Origin: Rhodocyclaceae bacterium
GTDB taxonomy: Bacteria > Pseudomonadota > Gammaproteobacteria > Burkholderiales > Rhodocyclaceae
Assembly (NCBI GenBank): GCA_016718525.1
Contig: JADKDD010000002.1
Location: 434,001-498,000 of the forward strand
Direction of reading: 5' to 3'
Length of the DNA stretch: 64,000 bases
Part shown: positions 59,848 through 64,000 of the stretch, one piece after another
Numbering within the stretch: position 1 is the stretch's first letter
Layout: every line of letters begins with the position of its first letter
Notes under the pieces: model-generated
What the model saw: only the letters and a program-made list of their open reading frames with translations
Database searches by the model: none
What the model was told of the DNA's origin: nothing
Position numbers and translations under genes: made by a program

Positions 59848-61224
59848 CTAGGTTTTCTTTGTTTTCTGTGGCCGTTTCCAGCCGGCAATTGAAATCTGTT
59901 TGGCCCGCGAAACAGTCAGTTGGTTTGCCGGTGCATCCCTGGTCAGCGTGGTCCCCGCACCAAGCGTTGCGCCTTGGCTCACAGTCACCGGGGCAATCAA
60001 TTGTGTATCAGAGCCAATGAAGACATCGTCTTCGATCACCGTACGGAACTTGTTTGCACCATCATAATTGCAGGTAATGGTGCCGGCTCCGATGTTTACC
60101 CGGCTGCCCATTGTCGTGTCGCCAATGTAGGACAAATGATTGATTTTGGAATGACTGGCCACGGTGGAATTCTTGATCTCGCAGAAATTCCCGACGTGAA
60201 CATCATTCGCCAGAACCGTACCCGGACGCAAACGCGCATAAGGACCGACCACCGAATTCGCGCCAACCTCAGCATCCTCGATATGACAGAACGGTTGGAT
60301 ACGAACGCCGGGGCCGATACTGCAATTCTTTAAAAAGCAATTGGCTGACAGCGTGCTACCAGCACCAACTGACACCTTGCCCTCAAACACACAGCCAATG
60401 TCGATAAACACATCACTGCCGCACACCAACTCTCCGCGCACATCGATGCGCGCGGGATCGGCCAGCATCACACCTGCCTCCATCAGCGCTTCAGCGACAT
60501 TCCGTTGGTGCACCCGCTCAAGTCGCGCCAACTGCGACTTGTTATTGACGCCCTCCGTTTCCCACAATGCCGCGGGATGCGCAGTCACCACTTTAGTGCC
60601 CTCCGCCACCGCCAGAGCGACGATGTCGGTTAAGTAGTATTCACCCTGCGCATTTTGATTCCCCAGTGTCGGCAACCAACGTGACAGTGCCGCAGCTGAT
60701 GCAACCAGAATTCCGGTGTTGATTTCGCTGATTGCACGCTCTGCATCGTCGGCATCTTTTTCCTCAACGATTCGCGTTACCTTTCCGTCGACGCGGACAA
60801 TACGGCCGTAGCCATGCGAGTCTGAAACGTGCGCTGTCAGCAGCGCAAGATGATCTTGCCCGGCCGCATCAATCAGGCGCTGGAGGGTTGCTGCTTGCGT
60901 CAGCGGCACATCCCCGTACAACACCAGGGTAGGCGCATTCTGGTCAAGCAAGGGTAAGGCCTGCAGCAGCGCATGGCCCGTACCAAGCTGTGGTTCTTGC
61001 ACCGCCCATTGAATATCTGCTGCCGGCAATGCGGCGCGAACGGAGTCGCCGCCATGCCCGATCACCACACAGATTTTTTTCGCACCCAGTCCGCGCGCGG
61101 TATCCAATACATGCGCCAGCAAAGCTTTACCGGCGAGCGGGTGCAACACTTTCGGCAAGTCAGAGCGCATCCGCTTGCCTGCACCGGCAGCGAGAACGAC
61201 GACATTGAGCGGCGAATTTTTCAT
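59848..61224 (-). CDS. glmU: Bifunctional N-acetylglucosamine-1-phosphate uridyltransferase/acetyltransferase
   Basis: 458 residues from ATG 61224 (a 6-residue longer start at 61242 is also possible). Pyrophosphorylase domain with LAAGAGKRMRSDLPKVLHPLAGK, YGDVPL and EINTG; C-terminal left-handed beta-helix acetyltransferase (VGPYARLRPG, EIKNSTVASHSKINHLSYIGD, NIGAGTITCNYDG). It makes UDP-GlcNAc for cell-wall and LPS synthesis. glmU and glmS follow each other as one unit. The segment VSVGAGSTLSAN is encoded by a sequence matching the interspersed repeat, here without a change in expected length. Confidence 0.97.
   Translation of the reverse strand: MKNSPLNVVVLAAGAGKRMRSDLPKVLHPLAGKALLAHVLDTARGLGAKKICVVIGHGGDSVRAALPAADIQWAVQEPQLGTGHALLQALPLLDQNAPTLVLYGDVPLTQAATLQRLIDAAGQDHLALLTAHVSDSHGYGRIVRVDGKVTRIVEEKDADDAERAISEINTGILVASAAALSRWLPTLGNQNAQGEYYLTDIVALAVAEGTKVVTAHPAALWETEGVNNKSQLARLERVHQRNVAEALMEAGVMLADPARIDVRGELVCGSDVFIDIGCVFEGKVSVGAGSTLSANCFLKNCSIGPGVRIQPFCHIEDAEVGANSVVGPYARLRPGTVLANDVHVGNFCEIKNSTVASHSKINHLSYIGDTTMGSRVNIGAGTITCNYDGANKFRTVIEDDVFIGSDTQLIAPVTVSQGATLGAGTTLTRDAPANQLTVSRAKQISIAGWKRPQKTKKT
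60345..60371 (-). repeat. Interspersed repeat-like segment in glmU
   Basis: Minus strand CAGTTGGTGCTGGTAGCACG then CTGTCAG. It agrees with the short repeat over nearly its whole length but causes no obvious insertion in the beta-helix, so it is either a copy that replaced native sequence or a chance likeness. Confidence 0.6.
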
Positions 61225-61279
61225 GATGTTGCAGTCTAACAAGGGTGCAGCTTCATTGCTGCCAGCTACGATGCCTCAA

Positions 61280-61891
61280 TTAAGCAAAAGTTTTGACGAA
61301 TCCGCTGATACCGCGCAACAGCATCTCGATGGCGAGCGCGCTCAGGATCAATCCCATGAGACGCTCCAGTGCGGTCAGCACACGTTCACCCAGCAAATCG
61401 ATCAGACGTCCGCTCGCCAGCAACACCGCCGTGACCGCCACCATCGCCAGGGTCATTGCGCCAAACCAGTCGAGCAGTCGATGTGGTTCTCGGGAAACCA
61501 ATAGCATCACCATTGCCATTGCCGAAGGCCCGGCGATGGCGGGTACCGCCAGCGGCACGATGAACGGTTCCGCACCGCCCGTCGTTTCACCAAATACGCT
61601 TCCGCCGGGGGGTGGAAAAATCATCCGCAGGGCAATCAGGAACAGAACCACGCCGCCGGAAATCCCCAGCGAGACTTCCGAGAGCTGAAGAAAGCTCATA
61701 AGCCGTTGACCAAAAAACAAAAACAGGGTCAGCACCACATAGGCGATCACGCATTCGCGCAACACCACGCGCCAGCGCCGGGCAGGTGAGACGCCGCGCA
61801 ACAGCGCGGCAACTATCGGGATATTGCCAAACGGATCAAGCACCAACAGCAGCAAGAAAGCTGCAGACAAGAAGCTGCTGCTCAAGTCCAC
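61280..61891 (-). CDS. MarC family integral membrane protein
   Basis: 203 residues from GTG 61891 (VDLSSSFLSAAFLLLLVLDPFGNIP). Upstream in-frame starts lie in the end of gltD and give no conserved sequence. Six membrane helices; typical MarC motifs DPFGNIPIVAALL, GGVVLFLIALRMIF, VPLAVPAIAGPSAMA and the end GLILSALAIEMLLRGI. Despite the name, no proven role in multidrug resistance. It lies 26 nt after gltD. Confidence 0.9.
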   Translation of the reverse strand: MDLSSSFLSAAFLLLLVLDPFGNIPIVAALLRGVSPARRWRVVLRECVIAYVVLTLFLFFGQRLMSFLQLSEVSLGISGGVVLFLIALRMIFPPPGGSVFGETTGGAEPFIVPLAVPAIAGPSAMAMVMLLVSREPHRLLDWFGAMTLAMVAVTAVLLASGRLIDLLGERVLTALERLMGLILSALAIEMLLRGISGFVKTFA

Positions 61892-61917
61892 GAGTGGATC
61901 ACCCGACCCGGTAATTG

Positions 61918-63381
61918 TTAGCGTGGCAGGACACTGGAGCCCATCAGATAAGCATCCACTGCGCGGGCACACTGACGACCTTCGCGGATTGCCCAGACAA
62001 CGAGAGATTGTCCGCGTCGCATATCACCGGCAGCAAACACCCCTTTGGCATTCGTCACGTAGGCATGATCGCCTTCGGTCGTCGCCTTTGCGTTACCGCG
62101 CGAATCAGTATTGACACCGAACGCTTCAAGAATTCCAGCCACTGGTTGTGTGAAGCCCATCGCCAGAAAAACATAGTCCGCACGAATTTCGAACTCACTT
62201 CCCGGAACCTCAACCATACGACCAGCTTTCCACTCGAGGCGCACCGCCTTGACGGCATGCAGGCGCCCATTCTTGCCGACAAATTCCTTGGTCCCGATAG
62301 ACCAGTCTCGGTTGGCACCTTCTTCGTGGGACGACGAGGTACGCATCTTCAGAGGCCAATAAGGCCAGACCAAGGGTCCGTCTTCTTGCTCGGGCGGGCG
62401 CGGCAACAATTCAATTTGCGTAATGCTCGCGGCACCGTGCCGGTTGGAGGTGCCAACGCAATCCGAACCGGTATCGCCACCGCCGATGATGAGGACATGT
62501 TTTCCGCCAACATTAATCGGATTGCGCGATGCTCCCCATACTTCCTTGTTTTGGGGAATCAAGAATTCAAGTGCGTAATGCACGCCAGGCAGGTTGCGCC
62601 CCGGAACGGGTAAATCGCGCGGGACTTCCGCGCCGCCGGAAAGGATGACTGCGTCAAAGTCCTTGCGCAACTGCTCCGTGGTAACCACCCACTTGGCGTC
62701 ACTGGCAATTTTCTGTGGCAACACGGCATTGGTCACCATGGTGCTGGTGACAAAACGCACCCCTTCGACTTCCATTTGCGCCATACGCCAGTCAATCAGT
62801 CGTTTGTCGAGCTTGAAGTCAGGGATGCCATAGCGCAGCAAGCCACCAATCCGGTCACTTTTCTCAAACACAGTGACCTCATGTCCGGCGCGAGTCAACT
62901 GTTGCGCAGCGGCCAAACCGGCCGGGCCGGAGCCGACGATGGCGACTTTCTTGCCTGTTTGATGGCTTGGCGGTTGCGGGGTGACCCAGCCATTCTCGCC
63001 AGCCTTGTCGATGATCGCGCGCTCGATAGACTTGATGCCAACCGGGTTCTGTTCAATATTGAGTGTACAAGCAGCTTCGCAGGGTGCCGGGCATATGCGA
63101 CTGGTGAACTCGGGAAAGTTATTGGTCGAATGCAAAACGTCGATGGCCTCACGCCATTGGCCGCGATAGACCAGATCGTTCCAGTCCGGAATGATGTTGT
63201 TGACCGGACAGCCGTTGTTGCAAAAAGGTATGCCGCAATCCATGCAACGCGCACCTTGAATCTTGGCTTGTTCATCACTCAAATGAGGAACGAACTCGTG
63301 GTAGTGCATCACCCGCGATTTGGGCTTTTCATAACTCTCCGCAACGCGATCGAATTCCTTAAATCCAGTTGGCTTGCCCAT
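61918..63381 (-). CDS. gltD: Glutamate synthase (NADPH) small subunit
   Basis: 487 residues. N-terminal Fe-S region (CMDCGIPFCNNGCPVNN and CPAPCEAACTLNI), FAD site VAIVGSGPAGLAAAQQL, NADPH site HVLIIGGGDTGSDCVGTSNRHG, C-terminal FAMGFTQP-type motif and GVFAAGDMRRGQSLVVWAIREGRQCARAVD. It passes electrons from NADPH to the large subunit to make glutamate from glutamine and 2-oxoglutarate. It starts right after the gltB stop with no gap. Confidence 0.97.
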   Translation of the reverse strand: MGKPTGFKEFDRVAESYEKPKSRVMHYHEFVPHLSDEQAKIQGARCMDCGIPFCNNGCPVNNIIPDWNDLVYRGQWREAIDVLHSTNNFPEFTSRICPAPCEAACTLNIEQNPVGIKSIERAIIDKAGENGWVTPQPPSHQTGKKVAIVGSGPAGLAAAQQLTRAGHEVTVFEKSDRIGGLLRYGIPDFKLDKRLIDWRMAQMEVEGVRFVTSTMVTNAVLPQKIASDAKWVVTTEQLRKDFDAVILSGGAEVPRDLPVPGRNLPGVHYALEFLIPQNKEVWGASRNPINVGGKHVLIIGGGDTGSDCVGTSNRHGAASITQIELLPRPPEQEDGPLVWPYWPLKMRTSSSHEEGANRDWSIGTKEFVGKNGRLHAVKAVRLEWKAGRMVEVPGSEFEIRADYVFLAMGFTQPVAGILEAFGVNTDSRGNAKATTEGDHAYVTNAKGVFAAGDMRRGQSLVVWAIREGRQCARAVDAYLMGSSVLPR

Positions 63382-64000
63382 TTACACTAACTCTCGCTGT
63401 GTCGCTGTTGTTGAAGTTGCCTTCTGCGCGATTTCTACTAGCGCGCGCCGGTACTCGTTGGGAAATACTTTGACGAACTTGCCGCGTGCAGTTTCCCAGT
63501 GGTCCAGGATTGCTCTGGCCCGCTCACTGTTGGTGAGTGCGGCGTGGGCTTCGAGCATTCGCTTTAACTGTTGATCGTCAGTCTCACCGCGGTGACGGGT
63601 GCCATCATCGGCTTGCTCGGCCGCCAGGGACAGCTTCTGCAGCGTCACCATTGCCGGGTTGCAGCGCTTGGCAAACGTGCCGTCGATGTCATAAACATAC
63701 GCAATGCCACCCGACATGCCAGCAGCAAAGTTGCGGCCGGTCATTCCGAGTACAACGACGGTACCTCCTGTCATGTATTCGCAGCCGTGATCACCAGTGC
63801 CCTCGACCACCGCCTGCGCGCCTGAATTGCGTACACAGAAACGCTCGCCGGCAACGCCCTGGAAGTAAGCCTCACCTTCCGTTGCGCCATACAACACAGT
63901 GTTTCCGATGATGATGTTTTGCTCCGCAGCGCCGGCAAAGCCTTTGGCTTTGCGCACTACGATGCGACCACCCGAGAGCCCTTTGCCGACGTAGTCGTTC
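63382..64000 (-). CDS. gltB: Glutamate synthase large subunit, C-terminal part (runs off right edge)
   Basis: About 205 residues are visible. The frame is open to the window edge (NDYVGKGLSGGRIVVRKAKG) and continues with NTVLYGATEGEAYFQGVAGERF, MTGGTVVVLGMTGRNFAAGMSGG and ends ALVEIAQKATSTTATQRELV. These are the C-terminal beta-helix (GXGXG) repeats of GltB. The rest of the gene lies to the right. Confidence 0.96.
   Translation of the reverse strand, partial: NDYVGKGLSGGRIVVRKAKGFAGAAEQNIIIGNTVLYGATEGEAYFQGVAGERFCVRNSGAQAVVEGTGDHGCEYMTGGTVVVLGMTGRNFAAGMSGGIAYVYDIDGTFAKRCNPAMVTLQKLSLAAEQADDGTRHRGETDDQQLKRMLEAHAALTNSERARAILDHWETARGKFVKVFPNEYRRALVEIAQKATSTTATQRELV

Noticed and set aside
61917..61935. 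Repeat tail at the gltD stop
   Set aside because: GTTAGCGTGGCA agrees with the tail of the long copies, but there is no neighbouring repeat core and the bases code the GltD C-terminus.
1..64000. CRISPR arrays, tRNA or rRNA genes, prophage modules
   Set aside because: No regularly spaced direct repeats, cloverleaf-like segments with CCA-type ends, rRNA sequence or phage structural genes were recognised by reading; a dedicated scan could still find a tRNA.

Overview
The window looks like a chromosomal segment of a denitrifying betaproteobacterium. This rests on the nir gene order, GlmU-GlmS and GltB-GltD types, a PilJ-type nitrate-sensing domain, a YdcH/DUF465 protein and a general porin. The genus cannot be read from the sequence. 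No rRNA, tRNA or CRISPR array was seen.

Layout. 1-3.3 kb: an RND efflux permease (cut by the left edge), its adaptor lipoprotein, a TetR repressor with a large palindromic operator, and a SirB-like membrane protein. 3.3-16.1 kb: a nitrite-respiration block with a Dnr-type regulator, a divergent DUF2249 gene, nirS, nirM, nirC, nirF, a nirD-nirL fusion, nirG, nirH, a Crp/Fnr regulator fused to a PilJ/NarX-like nitrate-sensing domain, nirJ, nirN and nnrS. nirE is not in the window. 16.2-20.4 kb: a shortened KdpD-like kinase, a KdpE-like regulator and the Kup potassium transporter, followed by a convergent porin. 21.8-28.1 kb: a heme-copper reductase operon (small membrane protein, CuA subunit II, catalytic subunit I with Gln where oxidases have the cross-linked Tyr, CyoE, SCO, a cytochrome b / 2x[4Fe-4S] / MvhD fusion, a membrane-anchored protein). 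It is most simply read as a nitric oxide reductase of the eNOR kind. Two of its genes carry single-base frameshifts.

28.3-36.4 kb is a defence-type island: a PLD-nuclease/SNF2 helicase, a large adenine methyltransferase with NPPY, and a DUF3800 protein. It is bracketed by the last gene of the reductase operon and by a decayed partial duplicate of that gene. A 690-residue PIN-like/transmembrane protein follows. 39-56 kb is accessory: DUF1254, M28 peptidase, cytochrome b561, hydrolase, cupin, OsmC-YcaO protein, GST, GFA, DUF3604 and an epimerase, with long gene-poor gaps, a transposase scrap and a candidate sRNA. 55.5-64 kb holds YdcH, a second cytochrome b fusion (ferredoxin plus ferredoxin reductase), glmS, glmU, marC, gltD and gltB (cut by the right edge).

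FNR/Dnr-type palindromes (TTGAY-N4-RTCAA) precede nirS, the DUF2249 gene, the Crp-PilJ gene and the reductase operon. Related sites lie before the porin and the ydcH-like gene. This suggests one anaerobic/NO regulon across the window.

The most unusual signal is a small interspersed repeat. Its ends are CAGTTGGTGCTGGTGA and ACGCCGTT; its simplest form is 26 nt and longer forms carry hairpin-rich cargo between the ends. At least 13 copies occur here. Six lie inside genes (RND adaptor, nirDL, nirH, nirN, glmS, glmU) and all leave the reading frame open. The nirDL copy places three consecutive perfect hairpins inside a helix-turn-helix domain; the nirH and glmS copies are 65 nt each and agree at 56 positions.
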